From NCBI GenBank assembly GCA_033065855.1, contig JAVXUO010001410.1:1-64000 (forward strand): a DNA stretch of 64,000 nt, read 5' to 3'. The notes under the pieces are model-generated. The model did no database searches. It saw only the letters and a list, made by a program, of their open reading frames with translations, and was not told the DNA's origin. Below, piece by piece: positions 47,557 through 58,482 of this stretch. The position numbers and the translations under genes are program-made. Source of the stretch: Escallonia rubra. Its lineage: Eukaryota > Streptophyta > Magnoliopsida > Escalloniales > Escalloniaceae. Within the stretch, counting starts at the first letter, position 1. Every line of letters starts with the position of its first letter.

Positions 47557-50095
47557 AGAGGTGTTGATCCCTATCTAGCGCCGAGAAAGTCCTTATTTAC
47601 TCAGCTCCCATCTAGCCATCCATAATGCTTTTTCTTTGAATGAATTTTCGCTTACCCGGGGTGGGATAGAAATTTCTCCAGAATTTCCCCCTCCTCTCCA
47701 AAATGTCTGTTGATACCCAGCACCACCATAGCCACCATCTTCAGCCTCTCTCTCAACCCACCACCAACCATCATCGACCCAACCAGCCACCACCAGCCTC
47801 ATGCAAGCACCACCGTCCACATATATGTACCTTACATACCAACCTTCAAACAAAGTCAAGTAATTACCTCGCTAACAACACATCCAATACCAATAGTCCA
47901 CCGTAGCCACCATCTAGTATGAACTTGAGGTTTCAACAGATTCATAGGGCATCCACCTCACCCTCAACCCACCACCAGCATCCCTGAACCTAGGTAGCAC
48001 GGACACAGAAACGGTGTCGGACACTGACACCAACGGGGACACCGGACACCGCAATTTCCAAAAAATCAGATTTTGGACACCGCTATTTTTTAATATATTT
48101 TTATTATATATATCAAAAACATTCCACAACCTAAAATAACGAAAAAAACTACTAAAACAAGGAATTCAAATAAATACAAGTCATCCTTAAACATTTATTA
48201 GGTCCTTGACAAAAAAACTTAGTTAAAAAAAAAAGGGACTTTCAGTAGAATGCACGACAGAACACGAGAGGGAAGGGACTTTCAGTAACTAGAAGAAAAA
48301 AGGAAGGAGACGACTGACGAGATGAGGATACAAAGAGAAGAGAGACGTGTGGGTCAGCAACGGTGGCAGACGACCTCCGGCGACGATGGAGAGAGCTCTG
48401 GCAACAGTGGACAGATATGTCGGCTTTGGTATCCGGCAACACCAGCGACTTTCAGATCTATCGGCTCCGGCAACATCGGCGACAGCTCCGGCAACACTGG
48501 CAACGAGAGAGAAGAAGACGGCCGACAGATCTCGTGAGGTGAGAGAAAAGAAGACGACCCCCAAAATTAGTTCAATTAATCTCAAATTGGCCATAAACGG
48601 TCCGACACTGCTCCATGCTGTGTCCGACACTCCTTGATGAAGTGTCTGACACGAAGACACCGAAGCCGTGTCCAACACGTGAAGGAGACGACTGACGAGA
48701 TGAGGATACAAAGAGAAGAGAGACGTGTGGGTCAGCAACGGTGGCAGACGACCTCCGGCGACGATGGAGAGAGCTCTGGCAACAGTGGACAGATCTGTCG
48801 GCTTTGGTATCCGGCAACACCAGCGACTTTCAGATCTGTCGGCTCCGGCAACATCGGCGACAGCTCCGGCAACACTCGCAACGAGAGAGAAGAAGACGGC
48901 CGACAGATCTCGTGAGGTGAGAGAAAAGAAGACGACCCCCGAAATTAGTTCAATTAATCTCAAATTGGCCATAAACGGTCCGACACTGCTCCATGCCGTG
49001 TCCGACACTCCTTGATGAAGTGTCTGACACGGTGTCGGAAATTAATAAAAAAAAAATCCGACACCGATTAGCCGTGTCCAACACGTGTCGGCCGGTATCC
49101 AGAGGGTGTCGGAGTGTCCGTCCGTTTAGGACAACATACCTCCACTTAGGAGAGGTGTCGGTGCTTCCTAGCACTGAACCCAATTAGCCACCAATCTCAT
49201 CGTAGCCACCAACGTCTATTGATCCCACCCCAACACTAACCTTCAACCGAAATCAACCAACCACCTAGCCGACACTGCTGCCCCTCGTCGACGCTGCAAC
49301 AGTTCCTTTGCCAACGCTACCACCGTCCTTTTGCCACCGCCATCGATCTTCACTTCACTTTCTTTTTCATATATCAGATCCATCACGTAATTATTTTGCA
49401 AATATGAATTTCTATATTTAGTTTTTTGATCTTGTTGTATTTCCAATTATATATTTGTTCATTCAGTTTAATTCCAAGGTTTTAGCATCTTGTATTTTGA
49501 TTCTTTAATCTTCAAGCGCCTTACTGTATGCGGTAGTTTTGGTAGTATACGGTGGTGTTGATGGTTGGGTATTATAGAAGTGGCACTGGTGCTGGTGGTT
49601 GAGTACTGTAGAAGTGGCACTGGTGTTGGTGGTTGAGTACTGCAGAAGTGGCACTAGTGTTGGTTGGTAAATACTGTGGCAGTGGCGGCGGTGTTGGTGT
49701 GTTCATAGTTTGGTAGTGGCAACAGTGTTGGTGGGTGGCTAATGTAATAGTGGCGGTAGTGTTGGTGGTGGGGTTGGGGGGGGGGGAGTTAGGAGACGGG
49801 GGTTGCACCTGGGTTGTTATTAGTGGTTTGTGCTTGGATGTGAAAGGTTGTGGTGGTTTGTGGTTTGTTTGTGGTTTGTACCATAGAAATGGAGGCTGCC
49901 AAATGCTAACAATGATTCTTTTGGGTAAAGAAAGAGAAAGAACTCAGAACAAAGCGGGAGAGAAAAGAAGTTGTTGGAACCAACGGGCAATCATTTGCCA
50001 ACTGCCCCAAAAAAATGGTTCTCAGCCATCCACGTGATGACGGGAACTGGCGGATCACAGCTGAGAAAGCAATGGCTTCCCACTGCTTGATAGGG
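47557..50095. mobile_element. TA-embedded inverted-repeat element interrupted by a hAT MITE
   Basis: The left end reads GGTGTTGATCCCTATC with AGAAAGTCCTTATTT. The right end, reverse-complemented, resembles the left subterminal part of the element at 52387 (compare GTGGATGGCTGAGAACC with GTAAATGGCTGAGATCC). The interior is proline/valine-type low complexity with GGTGTTGGTGGT-like tandem repeats (49550-49780), plus the nested hAT MITE 47990-49171. Ends are degenerate. Confidence 0.5.
47982..49179. mobile_element. hAT MITE, 1182 bp, with an internal 378-bp tandem duplication
   Basis: The element spans 47990-49171, from CTAGGTAGCACGGACAC to GTGTCGGTGCTTCCTAG. Flanks are CCCTGAAC and CACTGAAC (8 bp, one mismatch). 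It is the same family as 38674-39535. A segment of about 378 bp is duplicated in tandem (copies beginning near 48303 and 48681); this creates a long - strand open frame of 239 codons that reads through both copies and is not a gene. Confidence 0.87.
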
Positions 50096-50160
50096 ATATA
50101 ATGCGTACATGTGTGTATACATACATATATATGTATGTGTGTGTGTATATGTGTATATAT

Positions 50161-51714
50161 ATCCACTGATAGCGCTAGCAACTTAGCTTATATTGCCAAC
50201 ACTATCTGGCCGCCCGTCCATCCGCTAGCGTTATCTGGCCGCCATCCATCATGGATGGATGGGCCATATCTGTTTCTTTTTCTTTTTTAAGTAAACTTGA
50301 TCGTCTGCTACATCAAATAGCGGACGATGAAGTTTACCACAACGCACACCCCTTCCTATAGACGTCAAACAAGCCAGAGGCCCGTGGGCCAGCCCGCTCC
50401 AGCCTAAGGCCCGGGCCATTGTATGAACAATACTAGCCCAAGTCCAAAGGGTCAAGGTCTGGACCAAGGCTGGGATGCCATTTCCTCTGGAAATGGCCCA
50501 GACCAGCCCGACCCTTGAAAGGTCCAACTCCGGCCCAAAAGAAAGTTGAAAGATGGCCCTTATCCGACCCGTTTGAGGCCCAGATCTGGCCCAGTCCAAG
50601 CCCGATCTAGGGTCGGCCGGCCCAGCCCTAAAAAAATTCAAAATTTGAAAATTTTTAGATTCCCCCCAGTGGCTATATTTTCTTAGAATTCCACATTTAA
50701 CCTCCCAACAACTATATAATGGCTAGTTTGTATGCGCTTTTACATATTTATCCTCCCAACAACTATAAACAGCTAGTGTTTAGGAGTATTTTGATATTTT
50801 GTGAAGTTTGACATCTTTGACATCTTAGAAATCCCGCTGACGTGCGCGGGCGAGCTATATCGTTGAGTGTTCAAATATATTATGGGCCATTTCTTAGGGC
50901 ATTGAACATGTAGTGGCAAAACAAGCAAAAGTTCCACTTTTGCAGGTTCGTCTTCTTTTTCCTCTTTGATGATAATGAAATTGGTTTATATGTTCGAGCG
51001 TCGAAGATCTTCCAGATGATTAGATAATTTCCTTTTCTTTTCATTTTCTCAACTTTTTAGGATAATTTTCTTCTCAAAATACAGTTTAGATTTTCCCAGT
51101 GAATTAAATGTATTTAAAGTAAACAATAAACATGAGAATATGATTATTTACAAGCAAAATAAACATTTTTCTCACTTTTTTTGGGCAATTAATCATTTAT
51201 ATATGTAAAAGAAAACATAGGTAACTTCGCCTGCTTGTTTACAAGCAGCCGATCTCAAGCCCGGATTAAAGGAGTAGGGCTTACGAACAAATTTATCATA
51301 AATTTAATTTTGCCGCCAAGCAAAAAATGATTAAAAAGAATTCAAAAAGAAATTTTTTTGCTTAGGCTAGGTCCTGGCCAAGCCTGGCCCTAAATTTTAG
51401 ACCAAGGGCTCGGACTAGGGCTGGGCCTTCATATTCTTAAGGAGGCCCGTTTCTCCCTGGCTCAAGCCCGGCCCGACCCTTTTTCTGAAAAGCCCAAAGG
51501 GCTCAGGCTAGGCCGGCCCAAGCCCAGCCCTTTGACATCTTTACCCACTCCCTGCAATCCCTTCGTCAAAATCCTCGTCCACTACATCATGTAGCGGACG
51601 ATAAAAAAACATAAATGAAACTTCAATCTGGCCAGTCCATCCGCGATGGATGAACGGCCAGATAGCACTAGAAACTTAGATTAATTTTCCAGCACTTCTG
51701 GTGAATCAGCTCCC
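50161..51714. mobile_element. Palindrome-punctuated element interrupted by a hAT element
   Basis: The left end is at ATCCACTGATAGCGCTAGCA (outermost bases degenerate); the right end is GAATCAGCTCCC at 51714, followed by TATATT. Family palindromes lie at 50302-50326 and 51576-51600. The interior is occupied by the hAT insertion 50357-51543. Confidence 0.72.
50349..51551. mobile_element. hAT-like element rich in GGCCC, nested
   Basis: The element spans 50357-51543, from TATAGACGTCAAAC to TTTGACATCTTTA, with subterminal GGCCCGGCCC-like repeats in both arms. Flanks are CCCCTTCC and CCCACTCC (6 of 8 match). The inner AT-rich section has no recognisable transposase. Confidence 0.65.
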
Positions 51715-51717
51715 ATA

Positions 51718-51999
51718 TATTATGTAGGGAGATGATCCATATCTAATACTAGAATTATCTAGCTCCTCGTCTAACCGCCACTAAGAGTAGCGGTTAAGCT
51801 TGCCCCCTATTTTCCAGGGAATCTAGTCAATTCAGAGCCGTCTATCGGTACGTGGGCCCCTAATCGCTATTAAGAGTAGCGGCTAGTGTAAAAAAATATC
51901 AAATCTGAGCCATTCACAACCACTAGTGGACGGCCAAATGACAGTTGAAAAAATAACTATTTCTCCAACATTAGACAGGGATCGGCCCCCTATTATGTA
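51718..51999. mobile_element. 264-bp inverted-repeat element with perfect 9-bp duplication TATTATGTA
   Basis: The element is 51727-51990, from GGGAGATGATCCATATCTAA to GACAGGGATCGGCCCCC. Identical 9-bp flanks TATTATGTA lie at 51718-51726 and 51991-51999, the Mutator-type duplication length. It holds two palindromes with TAACCGC/GCGGTTA-type arms and 11-nt centres (51772-51796 and 51861-51885). These recall the 29-nt hairpins at 7706-7999 in arm core, centre length and the centre motif TAAGAG. Confidence 0.88.
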
Positions 52000-52037
52000 T
52001 ATATAAATATGTGTGTGTGTGTGTGTATATACATAAA

Positions 52038-52358
52038 GAGTTAATCCTTTAACAGGTCAGGCAACTTAAGTTGCCACCGCCAGCTGGCCATCTATCCATC
52101 GCGGATGGACAGGCCAGATTTAAGTTTCATTTAAGTTTTCTTGTCGTCCGCTACATCGTGTAGCGGACGGGAATTTTGACCAAAATGCCTCGAAGGGATT
52201 AAATAAGTTGGAGGGATTCGCACACAAATGAGAGGCTAGTATGGTAATCTAGCAGACGGTGAAGTTACTTAAAAAAAAAATCTGTTCCGTCCACCCGCGG
52301 CTAGATCGCGACTGGCAACTTAGCTTAAGTTGCTATCGCTGTCAATTGATCAGCTCCC
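52038..52358. mobile_element. Short palindrome-punctuated element
   Basis: The left end GAGTTAATCCTTTAACAGG follows a TA/GT tract; the right end is TTGATCAGCTCCC at 52358. Arms share AACTTAAGTTGC and CCATCGCGGATGGAC phrases. One family palindrome is at 52145-52169. No cargo. Confidence 0.75.
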
Positions 52359-52386
52359 ATAATGTATATACCTCTACATATATGAG

Positions 52387-53638
52387 GAGGGTTGATCCCA
52401 CTCCTCAGGTGGAGAAGTCCTTATTTTTTCAATTGTCGTCATGTCTTCTACGTCACCACGTAAATGGCTGAGATCCTTTTTTTTCTTTTTCTGTTTTATA
52501 TTTCGTATAACTGCCCTGCCTCAAAAGAGAGTTGGTTAGCATTGTTTGCAAATTCATCCCAAAAATGTCCTTATTTACTTATGAATCTGCAGCAACAGCC
52601 TAACACCGTCGCCATAGCTGCCCACCCGTACAAATCCACTTTTTCTCCTGTAACCTCAACACTGTCGCGGGTGCCGACAACCCCCAATCTGATGCCACCC
52701 ACCACCTTCCCTACCACAGATTACCTCACAAACACTCTCTCAAAATGTCCACTATACCTATAACCCATCGCCACCCAACTCTTTTATACCCAACAAACCA
52801 CCATCAATGACTATTGTGCCTATAAGGCCTATGACCATTGTCCCACACTTGCCGCCTACAAGACCAATACCCCAACAACCCGCGTGACCACCTTTAACCA
52901 ATACTGCCACCAGCATCCATGATCACCTGTGCCTGCCGACGCTGCCCCCAATCACCATGTTACAACCAATACCTTCGCTGCCCCCATCATGTATTCCACC
53001 ACCAGAATCTATCTTGAACCTCAATGCAAACCCATCACACCAAAAAAACTAGAAATCCAAAACCACCACCACCATAACCATTACAAACTAAATCCTTTAT
53101 GACCGATCACGTTAACAAAGGCCTAAACCAATCAAAATAAGTTGTTTCAGTCAAATTTGGGCGAGGATAATGACAGTAATAGTGGTCGTTTTCAGGTTTC
53201 GTGGTGCCGCGATTGTTGGTAAATTTTGCCCTAACATTTTAGGCTCAAAAATCTTAATTAGAGAGATGATTGCAGCCGTCTCCGTAAACCTATCGCCAGC
53301 GCCTCTATCATCTAGATCTATCGCCGCCCCACCAACGAGTGGACTCTCAGCCAGTGCCAACACCAACACCCGGTCCTTACCCTCTCCTGCCACTACTATG
53401 GATGTATCATTCTGGGATCTAAAGTGAAAGACCCAAGAGATAAGAGATGAGAGAGAATTACACCTGCACAGAGAGTAGGAGGGCAAACTTGGGAAACTCA
53501 CTAACTGCTTGTCTTTCAAGCGTTTAGGCAAAAAATTAAAAAGAAAAGTTAATCTCAGTCGTCCAATTAGAAACGTGGACGGCCGGATGACAGTTGGACA
53601 ACTAAGGACTTATCCACTGGCAGAGGGGATCAGTCCCC
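52387..53638. mobile_element. TA-embedded inverted-repeat element, 1.25 kb
   Basis: Ends are GAGGGTTGATCCC and (reverse-complemented) GGGGACTGATCCC, with shared AAGTCCTTA and CAACTGTC-like phrases. The interior holds two unrecognised open frames (52464-52763 +, 53151-53531 -), proline/serine-biased and without a family match. They may be captured DNA. Confidence 0.65.
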
Positions 53639-53659
53639 TATATATCTACATATACATAG

Positions 53660-55187
53660 AGAGTTGATCCCTTGCAACTGCTAGCAACTTAAAATAAGTT
53701 GTCAGCGCCATTTGGTCATCCATCCATCGGGGACAGTTATATTTACTTATATTTACATTGTGTACCGAACAGGATCTAATGAGTCGGAAGGAAGCAAAAG
53801 CAAATTTGGGGGCGAGGGGTTGCAGTACGGCGAACTTCACCGTGCAGCAGACAGTGAATGTTTAATTGGAAGAAAAAAAAAAGATCTAGTCGCCCATTCT
53901 CGATGGATGGACGGCAACATAGGACGGGGAAGTTTACCATACTGCATCCCCCCCCCCCTCCCCCAAGTTTACACTCACACATGTAAATTTTTATTGGGGG
54001 CGCGATTTATTTATTTTTTTGTTCTGGGGGGGGGGGGGTTGCAGTATGGTAAACTTCAGTTAAGTTGCTAGCGCCATCTGGCCGTCCATCTAATGCAGAT
54101 CTGACTTTTTAAAAAGTTGTCTATGTAGCGGACGGTACTTTTAACAAAATTGCCCCCGATCCCGCATAAAATAAAGTGCTCGTCTGCTACTTTAAGTAGC
54201 GGACGACTATGTTGCAGATTATTCTTTGCTTCTCATTGGAACTCGATAAGGTCATTCATGGTTTCTGTCTCTTTTTTTTTCAACTCTCTCTCCCTCCCTC
54301 CCTCCCTCCCTACCCCAACGCCACAATTCGTCGCAGCCCTAACACCCATCACTTGTGCGCCATCCAAAGCCACCACGCCCTTCGATCAGCAACGATACCC
54401 ACACCGGCACCGCACGAGCGTCACCCAACACCCAGTCGCTACCAAATCTTGGCAGGTTGACATTGCCCGTGGCCAATACCACCACCACCGCCACTCAGTC
54501 AACCACAGCTCTGCCTCACCCAAATCCCTGACCACCGCCATCGTTGCTGCTAGATCTTCACAGGGGTCAACATCGCTCATGGCCTACGCCAACGGCACCT
54601 CCAGTGCCACCGAGTCAATAGCAACTCTGCCTTGCCCAAATTTCTGATTGCCACTGCCAGATCTTGTGTTTTTCATTTTTAGATTTTTCTTGTTAAATTA
54701 TCTCATCTTGGGTAGTTGAATAATAACACTTGATTGATCATAATGGGGCCTTGGGATGACTTTGTTTCATCCATTGTTGAATGTATTTCGGAGATTGAAT
54801 AATAATACATGACAACTGATGGTGGTGCCTTGGAATGACTTGGTTTTATCACCTGCTGAATGGCTTTCGGAGCTTGACGATTGCCGGAGTGCTTTAACTC
54901 ACCGAAAGCCAAGTGAATTTACTAGCTGAACATTTACATAAGCCAAGAACTGTAGAGGGAAGGAAGAGTCATGCAACCTAATTGTCCGCTACATTATGTG
55001 GCGGATAGGGCCTGTATTATTTATGAAGTCAAGGGCAATTTTGTCAAAAGTATCGTCCGCTACATAATGTAGCGGACGACAAGACAACTTTTTAAAAAGT
55101 CAAATCTGACCCGTCCATCTGCGATGGATGGACGGCCAAATCGCGCTGGCAACTTAGCTTGCCGGCGCGAGCAACGGATCAGCCTCC
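53660..55187. mobile_element. Composite palindrome-punctuated element(s)
   Basis: The left end is GAGTTGATCCCTTGCAACTG and the right end GGATCAGCCTCC at 55187. A second internal left-end-like phrase (CTAGCGCCATCTGGCCGTCC) at about 54066 suggests two overlapping insertions. A phrase around TGCAGTACGGCGAACTTCACC / GCAGTATGGTAAACTTCAG occurs three times (53820-54058). Palindromes lie at 54181-54205, 54984-55005 and 55054-55078, with a half-copy near 54117. An open frame at 54150-54647 is proline/serine-biased and unrecognised. Confidence 0.6.
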
Positions 55188-55197
55188 ATAAATAAAT

Positions 55198-55230
<33 letters not shown>

Positions 55231-55379
55231 ATACATATTATATATAATATTACATAAATATAATATATTATATATAGTATAATATATATATGTATATGTA
55301 TATTTAGTTTTATATGGGAGCTAGTCAATTGATAACACTGATCCATTGATCAACATATATAATATATTATATATATGTA

Positions 55380-55410
<31 letters not shown>

Positions 55411-55412
55411 AT
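55188..55412. repeat. TA microsatellite cluster with a short element remnant
   Basis: CA, TA and TATAATAT tracts, with a remnant at 55316-55360 that resembles the family terminus (GGGAGCTAGTCAATTG). The run at 55374-55407 directly borders the next element. Confidence 0.8.
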
Positions 55413-55829
55413 GGGAGCTGATCCCTTGACAGCGCTGGCAAAATAGGACATTTTGCCAGCGCGATCTGGCCGTCCATCATGAAAGATAGACGGCCCAGAT
55501 CTTTTTTTTTGCATTTTTTTAAGTCCGTCCGCTACATAATATAGCGGACGATTTTTGGACAAAAATACCCTCCAGCTCCGTCCGCTACATTATGTAGCGG
55601 ACAGAGACAGTACTTTTTTTTCTCTCCTTTATCTGATTAATTTTCTAACATGTTTCATGTCCGCTACATTATGTAGCGGACAATTTTTTGACATAAATCT
55701 ATCCGCTACATTATGTAGCGGACAGAGACAGACTCTTTTTCTCTTCTCCTGACATGTCTGCCTCTCATGTCCCCTCATTTCTTCTTCTTCTTCTCTCTCT
55801 CTCTCTTTCTCTCTCCTCTCCATCCTCCT

Positions 55830-56080
55830 TGCAGCAATGACAACAGCCCACAACACTGCTGGGCTGGATGAAGAAGCTCAACCCAGAGATCAATGGCGTG
55901 AACGGCTCCGAATCCAACCCCACGTCCACCACGGACCCCCACTCCACTCGAGTCTTCTTCGACAACAAGTCCCACTTCGTCGACCCAGATCCCGGCCACT
56001 CCTTCCAGGCCATCCGAGCCCAAATCTTCGGCTCCAACGACACCTTCCTGAACCCGGCACCAATGAACGGCTTCACACAG
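55830..56080 (+). pseudogene. Non-specific phospholipase C (NPC) fragment 1, transposon cargo
   Basis: NPC enzymes hydrolyse membrane phospholipids to diacylglycerol. The frame reads [20 protein letters not shown], then [20 protein letters not shown] and PAPMNGF, matching the N-terminal part of plant NPC just after the ENRSFDH catalytic motif. The start of the enzyme, including ENRSFDH, is not intact here. The homology breaks off at 56080, where CA-rich sequence begins; fragment 2 resumes the protein at about 56608. Confidence 0.85.
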
Positions 56081-56314
56081 CATACTCAACACTTTCATGT
56101 GCACCACACCCATGCCAAGCACTTCCTTCTTGCTGCTTTTGCACCTTCATACACATATAAACTCACGGCTCCTTCACACAATGCATGCCACAACTGTAAA
56201 CCCAACACCTAGCTGCCTCACACACCTACACAATCATGCACACAATTTTCCCACACACACAACCCGTGGACACCCATTTCAGTTCACTCCCTTCACACCA
56301 AACAGCCTTCATGG

Positions 56315-56347
<33 letters not shown>

Positions 56348-56600
56348 ATCTCTCTTCAAAACCAACACACCACGGCAGCTGGGTTGCCCACTTACAAACC
56401 CACATATATATATTACTCACAAAACACATAAAACTCACACACCGGTGGGCAAGCCTCTACAGCACACTCACACATCTCACGCACCCACTGAACCCCAATC
56501 TTTTTCTTTTTCCCCGCATGGCCATCTCAGCCTCCAAACTAATTCACGGCAGTCATCACCCTTACCTAACAGCCCCTAAACCCATATCAATCGCACATAT
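56081..56600. other. CA-rich segment separating the two NPC pieces
   Basis: About 520 bp of CA-rich DNA like the CA block of the long LTRs in this window, with a CT tract near 56313-56345. It stands where roughly 30 NPC residues are missing, so it could be a captured intron containing LTR sequence or a later insertion. Open frames within it are low complexity. Confidence 0.5.
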
Positions 56601-56745
56601 AAAATTGGTGTCCGAATTCGCCGTCTTCGACCGGTGGTTCGCCTCCGTCCCTTCCTCCACCCAGCCTAACCGCCTCTACGTCCACTCCGCCACCTCGCAC
56701 GGCGCCACCAGCAACATCCCCTCGTTGCTGGTGATGGAGAACCGG
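56600..56745 (+). pseudogene. Non-specific phospholipase C fragment 2, transposon cargo
   Basis: Reads [20 protein letters not shown] then [17 protein letters not shown], an NPC block with the conserved FDRWF and THSATSHG-type residues (the last part lies near the active site). It is downstream of fragment 1 in the same orientation, with a short missing stretch between. After SLLV the family homology ends. It is not a functional enzyme: most of the catalytic domain is absent. Confidence 0.87.
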
Positions 56746-57469
56746 CGTCACCGACTCGCCGCAGCAGAGGCGTTCGCCTCCTCCCCGAGCTCCGACCACC
56801 ACAACCAACAAACCCACGAAGACGCGCCCCCGCCACGCGTGATGGGTTCGTGGGCAAGCAGCCATGGCTGCCGTGAGAAGGTGAGGGCGAGGGGATTGGT
56901 GCGCCTGTGTGTGAAAAAAAGAAGGAGAGGCCGTACAAGGTGTGCCTGTGCTGTGAGAAGCTAGCTTCAAGTGCACTGACTGAAGCCAATGAACTTCAGT
57001 CTTTTTTGCGTAAGATAATCGGAAAGAGAAAGAGAGAAAAGGACAGAGAAAGGACAGAGAAAGAGAAAAAAAAATTAGTCTGTCTACTCGTCCGCTACAT
57101 AATGTAGCGGATGGAATAGGAGAGTATTTTATCAAAAAATTGTCCGCTACATAATGTAGCGGACGGATTTAAAAAAAAGTCAGAACACTAGTCTCGATAG
57201 TCCGCTACATAATATAGCGGATGGGCACAAAGGGTATTTTTGTCAAAAAAAGTCAAAAAATTGTCCGCTACATAATGTAGCGGACGTACTTAAAAAAACG
57301 CAAAAAAAAAGATCTGGGCCGTCTATCTTTCATGATGGACGGCCAGATCGCGCTGGCAAAATGTCCTATTTTGCCAGCGCTGTCAAGGGATCAGCTCCCA
57401 TATGTAATATATATATATATATGTAATATATATATATATATATATATATATTCCTTGTATGTTTGCGAG

Positions 57470-57927
57470 TCAGGATACCAACAGCAAAGTTCGCAAACAT
57501 GTCAATTAAAGAACATAACATTTGCCCCTTTAGTCTCAAGCAGCCGCCCAGAGCTTGGTTTGACAAATTTCACAAAGTTATGATCTCATTTAGATATCAT
57601 CAAACCAAAGCTGGTCATACAATGTTCATCAAACGTTATAATAAAGAAAATACAGCTCTCATTATGTACGTTGATGACATTGTGTCACTAGTGATATGTC
57701 GATGAGGCTTAAAACTTAGTATAAGATAATTTCTTGCGACAAGTAGAAGAATCTAGTACGATGGGGACCTGGAGTGCCGACTTGCAAGATCTCCTAGTGA
57801 ATGATGTAGATGGTGGACAAGAGTAGATATCAGAGATTGGTTGAAAGATTGACATATCTTTCCCACACTAGACCTGATATAGCCTTTGAATGATGGAAAT
57901 AGTAGATGAGGTTAAAGATAAGAGATC

Positions 57928-57968
<41 letters not shown>

Positions 57969-58482
57969 TACATACATACATACATACACACACACATATA
58001 TATATATATATGAAGGGTCTACTAATTTCCGAGCATGATATTTAGAGGATAGATGCATTTACAAATGTTGCTTGGCCAGACCTATTCTTCTAGGAGGTCT
58101 ACTTCCAGTTAATGTACAATTGTCGGTGAAACTTACTTACTAGGAAGAGAAAAAAAAAAGAGAAGCAAACCGTGGTGGCTAGTTGCTTAAGTAAAGCATC
58201 GAGCCAAAAGGCAAAGAATATGTGAGCATCTTCTTTTGAGAAGTGGTTACTGACACTTATGATGTTTAGTGTGTAGCAAGGTGGCTATGAATATTGCTCA
58301 CAATCTGGTACAACATGATAGCACAAAACATATGGAGATTGGTCATCACTTCATCAAGGAGAAGCAGAACATAAGGTAAATCTGTATGCCCCTAAGTGAA
58401 GTTTAGTGATCAACTTGCTGATTTGCTTACCAAAGGTCTTGGTAGCAAGAGTTTTCATACATCTATCCACCAACTTGAGGGG
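57470..58482 (+). mobile_element. Ty1/copia internal fragment (fossil)
   Basis: Parts: reverse transcriptase (KQPPRAWFDKFHKVM then IMYVDDIVSL near 57670) and an RNase H end with DQLADLLTKGLGSKS-like sequence near 58405-58450. A purine-rich CTTGAGGGG precedes the LTR. A TA tract (57935-57965) and related repeats interrupt it. Truncated at 5', broken with many breaks, old. Confidence 0.82.

Larger units (their letters stand above)
55413..57399. mobile_element. Intact palindrome-punctuated Pack-MULE-like element, 1987 bp
   Basis: The terminal inverted repeats are identical over 100 bp (55413-55512 and 57300-57399), beginning GGGAGCTGATCCCTTGACAG. Flanking 9-bp duplications ATATGTAAT are perfect (55404-55412, 57400-57408), the Mutator-type length. 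Eight palindromes are arranged four per arm: 55526, 55579, 55659, 55701 and 57089, 57142, 57200, 57263 (starts). The centre carries phospholipase C exon pieces. There is no transposase, so it needs one in trans. Perfect ends imply a recent insertion. Confidence 0.93.

Noticed and set aside
48289-49008. 239-codon open frame on the - strand with an exact internal repeat
   Set aside because: The repeat is the 378-bp duplication inside a hAT MITE; there is no recognisable protein family.
54150-54647. 165-codon open frame as a gene
   Set aside because: It is Ser/Pro/His-biased, lies within a transposon arm, and has no recognisable domain; kept only as possible cargo.
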